Shown here in pieces: positions 32,476-42,323 of a stretch of 64,000 bases of DNA. The first letter of the stretch is position 1, and the number at the start of each line of letters is the position of its first letter. Position numbers and translations under genes: made by a program. Location: NCBI RefSeq assembly GCF_014250685.1, contig NZ_JACFAJ010000006.1, forward strand, positions 1 through 64,000, written 5' to 3'. The notes beneath the pieces are model-generated. The model did no database searches. It worked only from the letters and a program-made list of their open reading frames with translations, and was not told where the DNA came from. This DNA is from Cetobacterium sp. 2A. GTDB lineage: Bacteria; Fusobacteriota; Fusobacteriia; Fusobacteriales; Fusobacteriaceae.

Positions 32476-33504
32476 ATGAAAAAATTTGGTATTTTTATTT
32501 CACTACTATTTTTGCTTGTTTCATGTGGAGACAATAAGACTGAAAATAACAAAGTTCTTTATCTTTATGGATGGGCTGATTACGTTCCAAGTGAAATTTT
32601 TGATAATTTTGAAAAAGAAACAGGAATTAAGGTTATCGAAGATATTTATTCTTCTAATGAAGAGATGTTTGCTAAATTAAAAGCTGGAGGAAAGGGTTAC
32701 GATATAGTTACTCCTTCTACAGATTATGTTGAGATTTTAATGAATGAAAATATGTTAGAAAAATTGGATAAAAGTAAACTTCCTACGTTTGATAATATAG
32801 ATCCAATGGTTCTTGAAAAGATTCAATATTTTGACAAAGATAATTCTTACGCTGTTCCTTATATTATGGGATCAACTGGAATTGCTGTAAATACAAAATA
32901 TGTTAAAGACTATCCAAGAGACTATACAATCTATGAGAGAACAGACTTAGCTGGTAGAATGACTTTATTAGACGATATGAGAGAGGTTCTAACATCTGCT
33001 TTAGGAACTTTAGGATATTCTCAAACTATAGAAGATGAAACTGCTATTGCTCAAGCTTCTGATCTTGTTAAAAAATGGAAGAAAAATATTGCTAAATTTG
33101 ATTCTGAATCTTTTGGTAAAGGATTTGCAAATGGAGATTTTTGGGTAGTTCACGGTTATGCTGAAAATATTTATCAAGAACTTGATGAAGAACAAAGAGC
33201 ACATACAGACTTTATTATTCCTGAGAAGGGTGATACTGCATATGTTGATTCATTTGTAATACTAAAAGATGCTCCTAATAAGGAAGCAGCTTATAAGTTC
33301 TTAGAATTTATTCATAGACCCGAAAATTATAAACTTGTTTCTGAGCATTTAGAACTTCCATCAATAAATGTTCCTGCTAGAGAACTTATTGAAGTTGAAC
33401 CAATTTACAAAATGGAGGATTTAAAAGGATCTGAAATTTTAAGAGATATCAAGAAAACTTTAGATATTCAAAATAAATATTGGCAAGAAATAATGGTTGA
33501 TTAA
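32476..33504 (+). CDS. potD: Spermidine/putrescine-binding lipoprotein (PotD/PotF-like)
   Basis: 342 residues. A lipoprotein signal (MKKFGIFISLLFLLVSC) has Cys at position 17. The solute-binding fold follows: VLYLYGWADYVPSEIFDNFE, GYDIVTPSTDYVEILMNENM, VPYIMGSTGIAVNTKYV, and FVVHGYAENIYQELDEEQR-like, ending in the SBP C-terminus with KYWQEIM. It captures polyamines for an ABC importer. No potA, potB or potC gene lies nearby, so it is an orphan binding protein or works with a transporter elsewhere. A strong terminator follows. Confidence 0.88.
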   Translation: MKKFGIFISLLFLLVSCGDNKTENNKVLYLYGWADYVPSEIFDNFEKETGIKVIEDIYSSNEEMFAKLKAGGKGYDIVTPSTDYVEILMNENMLEKLDKSKLPTFDNIDPMVLEKIQYFDKDNSYAVPYIMGSTGIAVNTKYVKDYPRDYTIYERTDLAGRMTLLDDMREVLTSALGTLGYSQTIEDETAIAQASDLVKKWKKNIAKFDSESFGKGFANGDFWVVHGYAENIYQELDEEQRAHTDFIIPEKGDTAYVDSFVILKDAPNKEAAYKFLEFIHRPENYKLVSEHLELPSINVPARELIEVEPIYKMEDLKGSEILRDIKKTLDIQNKYWQEIMVD

Positions 33505-33513
33505 TAAAATAAT

Positions 33514-33557
33514 AAAAAAGCTGGTTGGAATGTAAATTGTTCCAATCAGCTTTTTTT
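33514..33557. terminator. Bidirectional terminator between potD and exchanger gene
   Basis: A 12-bp stem, AGCTGGTTGGAA / TTCCAATCAGCT, with one G-T pair, flanked by A-run and T-run, between convergent genes. Confidence 0.9.
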
Positions 33558-33558
33558 A

Positions 33559-34509
33559 TTAAGAATTTAATAATTTAATAAGATATATTCCATAAACCCC
33601 AATCATAATAGCTCCCTGCCATCTTTGAAGGTTTTTCTTTCTAGCAACAAATAATAACAATAGTAAACTAGCAAAAACATTTATACCTATCTCTAAATTA
33701 GATCCAGGCATCATAGTTATAGGAGCTATACTTGTAGATATTCCTAAAATAAAGAATATATTAAATATATTTGATCCTACGACATTTCCTATTGCTAAAT
33801 CAGAGTTCTTTTTCATAGCTGCTACAACCGATGTTGCAAGTTCCGGAAGAGATGTTCCCAGTGCTACGACAGTAAGAGATATTATTCTTTCTGACACTCC
33901 AAAGCCAGAAGCTATTTCAACCGCAGAATCAACTATAAATTTTCCACCTAAAATTAATAGAACTAATCCCCCTACAAAAGCTAAACTTGCTACTAAGGGA
34001 GTATAATTTTTTATTTCTAACTCTTCCTCTTCTTTTGAAGATACCATCAAGTAAAAATTATAAGCTAAAAAGATTAAAAAGAATAATAGCAGTATAGATC
34101 CATCTACTTTTCCTATTACTGAAGTAATTCCATCAAAGTACATATCATTTGCCATAAGAAAAACAATAAATGCAGCCAATAAAGACATTGGAATTTCTAC
34201 ATATGTCGTTGTTTTACTTACTGTTAAAGGATATATTAATGCTGTTATTCCTAAGATTACTAGAGTATTAATAAGATTACTTCCTATTACATTTCCTAAC
34301 GTTATAGCTGAATGCCCTTGTACAGAGGCAATTACATTTACAACAAGCTCAGGTGCAGATGTTCCAAATGCAACTATCGTAAGTCCTATCACTAAGTTTG
34401 GAATATTGAATCTTTTAGCTATTACTGAAGCTCCATCTACTAAAAAATTCGCTCCATAAACTAAGGCAATTACCCCAATTATCATCATTACAAAAGCCAT
34501 TATACACAA
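33559..34509 (-). CDS. Calcium/sodium antiporter, CaCA family (YrbG-like)
   Basis: 316 residues, ten or so hydrophobic helices. Two alpha-repeats: VAFGTSAPELVVNVIASVQG with ITLGNVIGSNLINTLVILG, and VALGTSLPELATSVVAAMKK with LAIGNVVGSNIFNIFFILG. These are the G-T-S-x-P-E and G-N-x-x-G-S-N ion-binding signatures of K-independent Na+/Ca2+ exchangers. Exports Ca2+ using the sodium (or proton) gradient, which suits a Na+-driven fusobacterial membrane. It runs divergently from dnaN. Confidence 0.93.
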   Translation of the reverse strand: MCIMAFVMMIIGVIALVYGANFLVDGASVIAKRFNIPNLVIGLTIVAFGTSAPELVVNVIASVQGHSAITLGNVIGSNLINTLVILGITALIYPLTVSKTTTYVEIPMSLLAAFIVFLMANDMYFDGITSVIGKVDGSILLLFFLIFLAYNFYLMVSSKEEEELEIKNYTPLVASLAFVGGLVLLILGGKFIVDSAVEIASGFGVSERIISLTVVALGTSLPELATSVVAAMKKNSDLAIGNVVGSNIFNIFFILGISTSIAPITMMPGSNLEIGINVFASLLLLLFVARKKNLQRWQGAIMIGVYGIYLIKLLNS

Positions 34510-34567
34510 TCCTCCTAATTATTTAATTATTTTTATATCTTTATAATATAGCACAAAATATATTTTC

Positions 34568-34596
34568 TTGTAAGAGTTTACATAATAGTGTATAAT
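34568..34596 (+). promoter_or_regulatory. Promoter of dnaN-corA
   Basis: TTGTAA (34568-34573), a 17-base spacer and TATAAT (34591-34596), 30 bases before the dnaN start. Confidence 0.75.
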
Positions 34597-34625
34597 TTTT
34601 TTAAAAGACTTTTTTGGAGGTAACT

Positions 34626-35717
34626 ATGATTTTTTCTATAAATAGAAATAAATTAGTTGAAATTCTTTCGGATTTTAATAATATATTAAAAGAAAATCCC
34701 ATTAAGCCCATAATATCAGGTTTAAAAATAGAGGCTTTAGATAATAGAATAATTTTTACAGGAACTAATTTAGAAATAAACTTTATAAAAACATCCGAAG
34801 GTGATATAGAAGAGAATGGTGTTGTAATTTTAAAACCTTTCTTAGCTTTAGAATATATCAAGCTCTTAGATGATGAGTTTATAAAATTTTCTCTTAACAA
34901 AGAAACTTTAATGATTCATGGAGCAGAATTCTTAGTTTTAGATTCTGAACAGTATCCTGAAGTTGAAGAAATTAAATTCACAGAAATTTCTAAAATCAAT
35001 AGCTCAAAATTTGTAAAACTTTTAGATAAAACAAAATTTGCTGCAGCAACTTCTAATGAAAACATGGCAATTAATTGCCTTAGAATTATATTTAAAAATA
35101 ATGAAATCCAAATAGCTTCTACAGATTCTTATAGACTTATTTTTTTAAGTTCTGAAGCTGAGTCTAGTATTGAAAAAGAATTTTCTTTACCTTTAGAAAG
35201 CGTTAATATTATTTGTAAATTATTAAAAGATTCAAATGAAGATATAACAATTGGATACAATGACAATTTAATTATTTTCAAATGGAGTAATAGCTATTTC
35301 TCTAGTAAAGCAATTAATTTACCATTCCCTAGTTTTAGTGGAATTTTATCAAATTCCTCTTTTTCAAAAGAAATGGAATTTAATACTATTGAACTTAAAA
35401 GCGCATTAAAAAAAGTTTTAACTGTTGCTAGAACAAGTGTTGAAACTAAAAATGGAGCTCTTTTAAACTTTGCTGGAAAGAATTTAGTTATGAGTGCTCA
35501 TTCTGGTAAAGCCAAAATAAACCAAAAAGTTAACATGATTAAAAATGGTGACGATTTAAAATGCTCTCTTAATATAAAATATCTATATGAATTTATAGAT
35601 AATATTTCTAAAAATACAATTATTAAATGTAGTTCATCGTCAGCTATGTTTGAAATTTCAGAATATGAAAATAATTCTTATAAATATATCCTAATGCCTC
35701 TTGCATTAAGAGACTAG
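34626..35717 (+). CDS. dnaN: DNA polymerase III beta subunit (sliding clamp)
   Basis: 363 residues, the usual length. Start ATG 34626 is preceded by GGAGGTAACT. Three clamp-fold repeats are seen: NPIKPIISGLKIEALDNRII near the N-terminus, NSSKFVKLLDKTKFAAATSN with IASTDSYRLIFLSSE in the middle (D-S-Y-R signature), and the C-terminal KYILMPLALRD. It rings DNA and tethers polymerase. In many genomes it follows dnaA, but here it is with corA, 8 bases apart, and no dnaA is nearby. Confidence 0.93.
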   Translation: MIFSINRNKLVEILSDFNNILKENPIKPIISGLKIEALDNRIIFTGTNLEINFIKTSEGDIEENGVVILKPFLALEYIKLLDDEFIKFSLNKETLMIHGAEFLVLDSEQYPEVEEIKFTEISKINSSKFVKLLDKTKFAAATSNENMAINCLRIIFKNNEIQIASTDSYRLIFLSSEAESSIEKEFSLPLESVNIICKLLKDSNEDITIGYNDNLIIFKWSNSYFSSKAINLPFPSFSGILSNSSFSKEMEFNTIELKSALKKVLTVARTSVETKNGALLNFAGKNLVMSAHSGKAKINQKVNMIKNGDDLKCSLNIKYLYEFIDNISKNTIIKCSSSSAMFEISEYENNSYKYILMPLALRD

Positions 35718-35725
35718 GAGGCATT

Positions 35726-36691
35726 ATGATAAAAATATATAAAAGTCATAATGATTTGCTTGAAAAAAAGACTTTTGTCATCGGAGAAAATCTTGAAATT
35801 GAAAAATTAAAAGAAAAAAATACATGGATTCACCTTTCTCACCCAACTGAAGAGGAGATAAAGGTTATAACTACCGCTTTTGACATCCCTGAAGAGCATA
35901 TTAGAGCTGCTCTTGATGAAGAGGAGAAAGCGCGTCTTGAAATCGACGAGAGCTTAATTCTGGTTATTATCGACGTTCCAGTGCACAGCGAACAAAATAG
36001 ATGTTCATTTACAACTATGCCTTTAGGTATAATACTACTAAATGATAATATCATTACTGTATCCACTACTAAGTTTCCTCTTATTGAAGAATTTATAAAT
36101 GGAAAAATCAAAAGTTTCTTTACTTATAAAAAAACTAGATTTATTCTACAATTACTATTTAGAAACTCTACATATTTTTTATACTATCTAAAACAAATTG
36201 GAAGAATAAGTGATAATATAGAAAAACAACTTAAAGACTCTATGAGAAATGAAGAGCTCATGCTATTGCTCGAATTAGAAAAAAGTTTGGTTTACTTTAC
36301 AACTTCTCTAAAATCAAATGAAGCAGTTTTAGAAAGAATGATGAGAACAGAGATTGTTAAAAGATACCCAGATGATTTAGAGCTACTTGAAGATGTTATA
36401 ATCGAAACAAAACAAGCAATTGAAATGGCAAATATCTACTCAAGTATTTTGAGTGGAACAAGAGATGCTTTTTCTTCAGTTATTTCTAATAACCTAAACG
36501 TTGTTATGAAAAAGCTTACATCCATAACAATAGTGTTTGCTATTCCAACTATTGTTTCTGGACTATGGGGAATGAACGTTTCCGGAATTCCATTTGCAAA
36601 TACTCCTTATGGATTTTTCATTGTACTTTTGATGGCAATTCTATTTGGTATGTTACTTGCTTGGATTTTATTTAGAAAAGAGATGTTTTAA
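35726..36691 (+). CDS. CorA-type magnesium/divalent cation transporter
   Basis: 321 residues. A long N-terminal cytoplasmic funnel (NTWIHLSHPTEEEIKVI, HIRAALDEEEKARLEIDES) precedes two C-terminal membrane helices. The first ends with the GMN selectivity motif (SGLWGMNVSGIPFAN), and the second is FFIVLLMAILFGMLLAWILF with a basic end (RKEMF). It forms pentameric Mg2+ channels. It follows dnaN in the same transcript; a terminator lies just after it. Confidence 0.93.
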   Translation: MIKIYKSHNDLLEKKTFVIGENLEIEKLKEKNTWIHLSHPTEEEIKVITTAFDIPEEHIRAALDEEEKARLEIDESLILVIIDVPVHSEQNRCSFTTMPLGIILLNDNIITVSTTKFPLIEEFINGKIKSFFTYKKTRFILQLLFRNSTYFLYYLKQIGRISDNIEKQLKDSMRNEELMLLLELEKSLVYFTTSLKSNEAVLERMMRTEIVKRYPDDLELLEDVIIETKQAIEMANIYSSILSGTRDAFSSVISNNLNVVMKKLTSITIVFAIPTIVSGLWGMNVSGIPFANTPYGFFIVLLMAILFGMLLAWILFRKEMF

Positions 36692-36697
36692 AATACA

Positions 36698-36741
36698 AAA
36701 GCAAGAAAGTCTAATCATATATAGACCTTCTTGCTTTTTTT
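36698..36741. terminator. Bidirectional terminator between corA and lon
   Basis: A 16-bp stem with one mismatch, AAAGCAAGAAAGTCTA / TAGACCTTCTTGCTTT, with T-run on both strands; convergent genes on each side. Confidence 0.9.
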
Positions 36742-36747
36742 AATAAC

Positions 36748-39126
36748 TTATTTTTTTATAGCTATATCAATTACATCTTCAAAGTAATTTACAAAATGTG
36801 CTTTTATTCCTTCTCTTATATAATCTGGTAATTTATCAAAATCTTTCTTATTATCTTTTGGAAAAATTAGTTCTTTTATTCCAACTCTTCTAGCAGCAAT
36901 TGTTTTTTCTCTAACTCCTCCAATTGGTAAAACTTTCCCTGTAAGAGTTAACTCTCCTGTCATTGCAAGCTCTTTTCTAACAGGTTTATCTATCGCTAAA
37001 GAGTAAAGTGCTAGTGCCATCGTAATTCCAGCCGACGGACCGTCTTTAGGAGTTGCACCTTCTGGAACATGAAGGTGAATTTTATTTTTATCAAAATAGT
37101 CCTTTCTCTCCTCTGGACAATTTTTATCTGTTGAAAGATGAGATCTTACATATGAGTATGCTATTTCTGCTGATTCCTTCATTACATCTCCAAGTTGTCC
37201 TGTAAGCTTTAATCCACTCTCTTTATTACTTATACTTGTAGCTTCTATGTATAGTGTAGCTCCTCCCATAGAAGTCCAAGCCAGACCTAAGGTTACTCCT
37301 GGAATTTCTTTTTGATACAGTTCTTCTGTAACAAATACTGGAGCTCCTAAATATTCTTCTAAATTTTTATCTGTTATTTTGATTTTTTCAGTATTTCCCT
37401 CAGCTATTTTAAGTGTTACTTTTCTCATTATTTTTTTAATTGCCTTTTCTAGGTTTCTAACTCCGGCCTCTCTTGCATACTTGTCTATCATATCCTCTAA
37501 TGCAGTCTTACTAATACTAATTTCCTTATTATCAAGACCATGTTCTTTTAACTGATGAGGAATCAAATATTTTGTTGCAATTTGAAGCTTCTCTTCTAAA
37601 ATATATCCTGGCAATTGTATTATTTCCATTCTATCAAGTAGTGGCCTTGGTATTGTATCTAATTGGTTAGCTGTTGTTACAAATAATATTTTTGATAAGT
37701 CATATCTAATATCTAAATAATGATCTAAAAATTCTTTATTTTGCTCTGGATCTAGTACCTCAAGGAGTGCCGATGCAGGGTCGCCTCTGAAGCTGTTTCC
37801 TATTTTATCAATTTCATCTATCATTATTACAGGATTTGTTGTCTTTAATAATTTTAATGCTTGAATTATTTTTCCTGGCATAGCACCAACATAAGTTCTT
37901 CTATGCCCTTTTATCTCAGCTTCATCAACCATACCACCAACTGAGAATCTATAAAATTTTCTATTTAATGCCTCTGCAATAGATTTTCCAATAGAAGTTT
38001 TTCCAACTCCCGGAGGTCCAACTAAACAAAGTATTGATCCACTTACATTTCCAGTTTTCATAACTGTACTTATAAACTCTAATATATTAGTTTTTACATC
38101 TTCTAAACCATAATGGTCTTTATCTAAAATTGTTTTAGATTTTTTTATATCCAATCTATCTTTTGAATAAACTCCCCATGGTAATTCCACAATAGACTCT
38201 ATATAAGATCTAGTTATATGATATTCTGGTGAGCTTTTATCTAAAAGATTTAGTTTTTCCATTTGTTCCGTAACTACATCTTTTGCTTCAGGAGATAATT
38301 TTATATGTTTTAATCTTTCTCTAATCTTATCTAATTCTGCAGATTTTTCATCCTTTTCCATTCCTAGTTCTTGTTTAATTACCTTTAGCTGTTCTCTTAA
38401 AAAATATTCTTTTTGTTGTTTGTTTATTTTTTCATCTATCTGTTTAGATATTTTCATTTGTAATTGTGAGATTTCTAACTCTTTTTTTAACATAGTTAAT
38501 AATCTTCTCGAACGATGTTCTAAATCAAATTCTTCAAGAAGTGTTTGGAGTTCTTTTCCTTCTGTTTTTAGCATAGAAGATATTAAGTCTATAAGAATCC
38601 CTGGTCTATCATAAGAAACTTGAGACATTAAAAGTTTTAACTCCTCTTGCAAAATTGGATTAACTTTAAAAATCTCTTTAAGAGATGTCATTATAGCTAA
38701 CATATATGCTTTAACTTCATCTGTTGGTGACCCTTCTAGTTCCTTATTATACGTTACGCTCCATAAGATTCCAATATCTGATGAAACAACTTCTTTTTTC
38801 TTAAATCTTCCTACTCCTTGTACAATAACTTGCATACTATTTGGAGAAAGAAGGGTTGTTTTATGAATTTTAACAACGGTTCCTACTGTATAAAGATTCG
38901 ATTTAAAATAATCATCCTCGTCAACTTCCTTAGCAAAAACTAATCCCATAAATCCACCATATTTCTCTTCAGCCTCTTTTATTGAATGTAAAAATTCATC
39001 TCCTGAAAAAGTTATTGGAATCATTATATTTGGAAAAATTGGTCTTGTAACAAGTGGAAGTATTGGCAATTTTTCTGGAAGTAAATCCTTTATATTCACT
39101 AAATCAGTTATTTGTTCCTCGTACAT
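36748..39126 (-). CDS. lon: ATP-dependent protease La
   Basis: 792 residues. Substrate-binding N-domain (LPILPLVTRPIFPNIMIPIT) comes first, then a coiled helical region, the AAA+ module with Walker A GPPGVGKTSIGKS, Walker B VIMIDEIDKIG and sensor/arginine-finger RPLLDRMEII, and the C-terminal protease with Ser in PKDGPSAGITMAL and Lys in GGVREKTIAARRVG. It degrades misfolded and regulatory proteins in the cytoplasm. ATG follows AAGGAGGATACT. No CIRCE or other heat-shock operator was noticed upstream. Confidence 0.97.
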   Translation of the reverse strand: MYEEQITDLVNIKDLLPEKLPILPLVTRPIFPNIMIPITFSGDEFLHSIKEAEEKYGGFMGLVFAKEVDEDDYFKSNLYTVGTVVKIHKTTLLSPNSMQVIVQGVGRFKKKEVVSSDIGILWSVTYNKELEGSPTDEVKAYMLAIMTSLKEIFKVNPILQEELKLLMSQVSYDRPGILIDLISSMLKTEGKELQTLLEEFDLEHRSRRLLTMLKKELEISQLQMKISKQIDEKINKQQKEYFLREQLKVIKQELGMEKDEKSAELDKIRERLKHIKLSPEAKDVVTEQMEKLNLLDKSSPEYHITRSYIESIVELPWGVYSKDRLDIKKSKTILDKDHYGLEDVKTNILEFISTVMKTGNVSGSILCLVGPPGVGKTSIGKSIAEALNRKFYRFSVGGMVDEAEIKGHRRTYVGAMPGKIIQALKLLKTTNPVIMIDEIDKIGNSFRGDPASALLEVLDPEQNKEFLDHYLDIRYDLSKILFVTTANQLDTIPRPLLDRMEIIQLPGYILEEKLQIATKYLIPHQLKEHGLDNKEISISKTALEDMIDKYAREAGVRNLEKAIKKIMRKVTLKIAEGNTEKIKITDKNLEEYLGAPVFVTEELYQKEIPGVTLGLAWTSMGGATLYIEATSISNKESGLKLTGQLGDVMKESAEIAYSYVRSHLSTDKNCPEERKDYFDKNKIHLHVPEGATPKDGPSAGITMALALYSLAIDKPVRKELAMTGELTLTGKVLPIGGVREKTIAARRVGIKELIFPKDNKKDFDKLPDYIREGIKAHFVNYFEDVIDIAIKK

Positions 39127-39265
39127 AGTATCCTCCTTCTATTCCTTATCGTAGCTTACAATAATATAAATACAGTTCACGGTTATTATTTCCTTCAATA
39201 ATTTTTTTTATTATTAACAGGAAAATTTCAATTAATGTGTAATACAGAATACATGGGGTGAGAAA

Positions 39266-40702
39266 ATGGAAATCATAATTGGAATTTTAAGAGACTATCT
39301 TATTGTTATAAATATTTTTCTTGCAGCTATCGTTATTTTCTTTGAAAGAAAAAGACCTGTTTATACTCTATTCTGGATAACTATACTGCTTTTAACTTCA
39401 TACTTTGGATTTATTATGTATCTTTTCTTCGGTATGAGTTTCAAAAAGAAAAATAAATTAAAACGATTCTATAGCAGAAAATTTTTAAAACACACTAAAT
39501 TTTTAATCACATCTAATTACATTCATCTTCTTCGTTGGAAAGAACTTATTCACTACCTAGAAGTTGTTTCTAACAGTAAAATAACATTTAATAACGAAAT
39601 TAAAATTTTTAATACTGGAGAAGATTTCTTTAAAGACATGACAACTAATCTTTTAGCAGCTGAAAATGAAATTAAAATGGAATATTTTATCTTTAATGAT
39701 GATGAACTAGGAAGTCATTTCTATAATATTCTTACAAGAAAAGCAGCAGAAGGAATAAAAATAAGTTTAATTGTGGATGGTGCAGGAACTAGAGATCTTT
39801 CAAAACGAAGAATTAAAGACTTGAAAACTGCTGGAGTTGATATCGGTATATTTTTCCCTTCTTACTTCCCTTTTTTAAAAATTGGAAATTTAAGAGCAAA
39901 CTATAGAGATCATAGAAAACTTTGTATAATAGACCAAAAGATTTGTTATACAGGAGGATTAAACATTGGTGATGAATATGTTGGAAAAGGTAAATTAGGT
40001 TCTTGGAGAGATACAGGGCTAAAAGTGGAGGGAGAATGTGTCCTAGAATTTGAGAAAGAATTTATGGTTTCTTGGAATTTTGTTAAAAATAAGCTTCCAA
40101 CAAATCGTATAGATGATTTGGATGCCCCAAAATTTCCAATTAAACATGAAGATTCGCTTCTTCCTATACAAGTAGTCAGTTCCGGACCAAACTATGAGTT
40201 TAGAACTATAAGAGATAGCATTCTCAAAATGATTATTGAAGCTAAAAAATATATTTATATTCAAACTCCATATTTCATACCTGACGATACCATCTTAGAT
40301 GCTCTTAAAATAGCTATTCTATCAGGTGTCGATGTCAGGGTTATGATTCCTTCGATTCCAGATCATCTCTTTGTGTATTGGGCAAATCAGTCCTTTTACG
40401 GCGAAATTATAAATCTCGGAGCAAAGATTTATAAATATCAAGATGGATTCTTACATAGCAAAGGGGTTATTGTGGATGATGAAATTGCCGCGGTAGGAAC
40501 CGCGAATTTTGATTATCGTAGTTTTTATCAAAATTTTGAAATAAATATTATGATTTATGGAATTGAAGTAAAAAAATTTAAAGATAGATTTTATAGAGAT
40601 TCAAACTGTTCTATACTTATCTCTAAAGATGAATACAAAAACAGAGGAAATGTTCAAAAAATAAAAGAGTCTATTTGCAGATTAGTTGCTCCAATTCTTT
40701 AA
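39266..40702 (+). CDS. cls: Cardiolipin synthase
   Basis: 478 residues. Two N-terminal membrane helices (IIGILRDYLIVINIFLAAIV and FWITILLLTSYFGFIMYLFF) are followed by two phospholipase-D domains, each with HxKx4D: NYRDHRKLCIIDQKICYTGG (His about residue 217) and FLHSKGVIVDDEIAAVGTAN with FDYRSF. It joins two phosphatidylglycerols to cardiolipin at the inner membrane. It precedes a PHP-hydrolase gene by nine bases. Confidence 0.92.
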   Translation: MEIIIGILRDYLIVINIFLAAIVIFFERKRPVYTLFWITILLLTSYFGFIMYLFFGMSFKKKNKLKRFYSRKFLKHTKFLITSNYIHLLRWKELIHYLEVVSNSKITFNNEIKIFNTGEDFFKDMTTNLLAAENEIKMEYFIFNDDELGSHFYNILTRKAAEGIKISLIVDGAGTRDLSKRRIKDLKTAGVDIGIFFPSYFPFLKIGNLRANYRDHRKLCIIDQKICYTGGLNIGDEYVGKGKLGSWRDTGLKVEGECVLEFEKEFMVSWNFVKNKLPTNRIDDLDAPKFPIKHEDSLLPIQVVSSGPNYEFRTIRDSILKMIIEAKKYIYIQTPYFIPDDTILDALKIAILSGVDVRVMIPSIPDHLFVYWANQSFYGEIINLGAKIYKYQDGFLHSKGVIVDDEIAAVGTANFDYRSFYQNFEINIMIYGIEVKKFKDRFYRDSNCSILISKDEYKNRGNVQKIKESICRLVAPIL

Positions 40703-40711
40703 GGAGGAAAT

Positions 40712-41476
40712 ATGATAGAATTTAATGAACTTTCAGTTTTTTTTGATAGTTTCATAGAGAAAAAAAATGTTTTACTAGAAAATTTTTATTTTGACTTACA
40801 TATGCATACAACTGCTTCTGATGGTGATATGGATGCAAAGTTTATGGCTAATTTTTTAGATAACAAAGATTACTTGGTCTCTATAACTGACCACAATGAA
40901 ATATCCGGAGCTCTAGAGTTAAAGTCGAAAGGGTTTAATATCGTACCAGGTATTGAACTTGGGTGCTCTGATGGCTTTGAGATTTTAGTATACTTTAAAA
41001 ACTTTGACGATTTGGAAAAATTTTATAACGAAGAAGTCAAAGACTATAAAAACAAGAGAAGAATGGCTAAAACTTTAAGAACAATTGATGAATATCTGGA
41101 TATTTTAAGAGGTAATTATAATGTGCATATATCTATTCCACATATAAGTGGATATGCTCAAAAAAATTATTTGAAAAATAAAAGTTATATTTTTGATGTA
41201 TTAAAAAAGGTGGACTCTTTAGAAATTTACAATCATTCCCTTTCAAGAAAAAAAAATATTATCGCTAAAGAGTTAAGAAAAAGATATAACTTATCAGCTA
41301 CATTTGGAAGTGATGCGCATTCAAAAAGAGATATAATTTCCTATTCAAAGTATCTAAATAAAGAAGAAATTAGATTTTCAAAGTTTATTGATAAAATTTA
41401 TAAGATAAAAAGCATTGGTGGAATTGGGCAAAAACACATCTTACATTTTGTAAATTTAAAAAAGACTAGAGCATGA
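40712..41476 (+). CDS. PHP-domain metal-dependent phosphoesterase
   Basis: 254 residues. Metal motifs: YFDLHMHTTASDGDMDAKFM (H-x-H and SDG), VSITDHNEISGALEL (D-H-N), IPGIEL with E, HISIPHIS and, near the end, FGSDAHSKRDI. This is the typical PHP nuclease/phosphatase arrangement, as in 3',5'-nucleoside bisphosphate phosphatases or PolX-type domains. Substrate unknown. It shares a transcript with cls. Confidence 0.88.
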   Translation: MIEFNELSVFFDSFIEKKNVLLENFYFDLHMHTTASDGDMDAKFMANFLDNKDYLVSITDHNEISGALELKSKGFNIVPGIELGCSDGFEILVYFKNFDDLEKFYNEEVKDYKNKRRMAKTLRTIDEYLDILRGNYNVHISIPHISGYAQKNYLKNKSYIFDVLKKVDSLEIYNHSLSRKKNIIAKELRKRYNLSATFGSDAHSKRDIISYSKYLNKEEIRFSKFIDKIYKIKSIGGIGQKHILHFVNLKKTRA

Positions 41477-41504
41477 GATTTTTCTCTACTCTAGTCTTTT
41501 TTTT
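41459..41504. terminator. Terminator overlapping end of the PHP gene
   Basis: An 11-bp perfect stem, AAAGACTAGAG / CTCTAGTCTTT, beginning before the stop codon of the + gene, with T-run on both strands; it also overlaps the msrA stop on the other strand. Confidence 0.88.
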
Positions 41505-42015
41505 ACTTTCCGTTATACTCTTCAGTTTTTTTCAAATCTAAAATTGCACCTAAGTTATGACAATATCCCCCAGGATTCTTTTCTAAATATGCCTGGTGAT
41601 ATTCTTCAGCGGGATAAAAATTTTTAACCTCTTTAACTTCTGTAACAATTGGTTTTGAATATTCTCTTTGAATATTTTCAATAACTTTTCGAATTATCTC
41701 AAGTTCATTTCCCTTTAAATAATATATCCCAGAACGATATTGAGTTCCAATATCATGACCCTGTTTATCTAAAGTTGTTGGATCTATATTTTTAAAAAAA
41801 TGATTTAAAACTTTTTCTAAAGAGATAATATTTTCATCATATTCAACCATTAAAGCTTCAACAGCTTCAGTTTTTCCAGAACATACCTCTTGATAAGTTG
41901 GAGAATTAACTTTACTGTTCAAATATCCTACTGATGTTTTTTCTATGCCTTTTACTCTTTTGAAGTATGCTTCCAAACCCCAAAAACATCCACCGCCTAA
42001 AAAAATTCTTTTCAT
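41503..42015 (-). CDS. msrA: Peptide-methionine (S)-S-oxide reductase
   Basis: 170 residues. The GCFWG active-site motif is at residues 9-13 (FLGGGCFWGLEAYFKRVKGI); EVCSGKTEAVEALMVEYDE, FFKNIDPTTLDKQGHDIGTQ and YRSGIYYL follow as in the family. Cys10 is the catalytic residue. It repairs oxidised methionine in proteins. Last gene of a probable operon starting with DUF896-asnS; 11 bases separate it from the lipoprotein gene. Confidence 0.95.
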   Translation of the reverse strand: MKRIFLGGGCFWGLEAYFKRVKGIEKTSVGYLNSKVNSPTYQEVCSGKTEAVEALMVEYDENIISLEKVLNHFFKNIDPTTLDKQGHDIGTQYRSGIYYLKGNELEIIRKVIENIQREYSKPIVTEVKEVKNFYPAEEYHQAYLEKNPGGYCHNLGAILDLKKTEEYNGK

Positions 42016-42026
42016 AGGTTTTCTCC

Positions 42027-42314
42027 TTAATCTTTTAAATCCTCGACAGTCTGAGAATAATAATCAACCTTTTGTTTATACTCTTTTACAAATCCTGAAG
42101 AAAGTTTATTACTTTTTAACTGTACTTTTAAAAACTTAAATCTCTTTTCTAATGAATTTACATCTTTAGGTGACATATAGTCTGACAAAGTTTCATCATA
42201 AACTTTAACTGTAGAATCATACTTTTTTAAAAACTCTTTCTCATCATAATTTCTTACCATAGAACTACAAGCTGTAAGAAATACTAGAGTAATTAATAGA
42301 GCTATCTTTTTCAT
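42027..42314 (-). CDS. Small lipoprotein, unknown
   Basis: 95 residues. A lipoprotein signal MKKIALLITLVFLTACSS has Cys16; the mature part is helical and charged (YDEKEFLKKYDSTVKVYDET, SGFVKEYKQKVDYYSQ). No family recognised; probably an anchored periplasmic/outer-surface helix protein. It lies inside the asnS-to-msrA gene cluster, nine bases after the esterase gene. Confidence 0.75.
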   Translation of the reverse strand: MKKIALLITLVFLTACSSMVRNYDEKEFLKKYDSTVKVYDETLSDYMSPKDVNSLEKRFKFLKVQLKSNKLSSGFVKEYKQKVDYYSQTVEDLKD

Positions 42315-42323
42315 ACACTCTCC

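Noticed and set aside
32476-33504. A polyamine ABC operon at potD
   Set aside because: No ATPase or permease gene lies on either side; potD has its own promoter and terminator.
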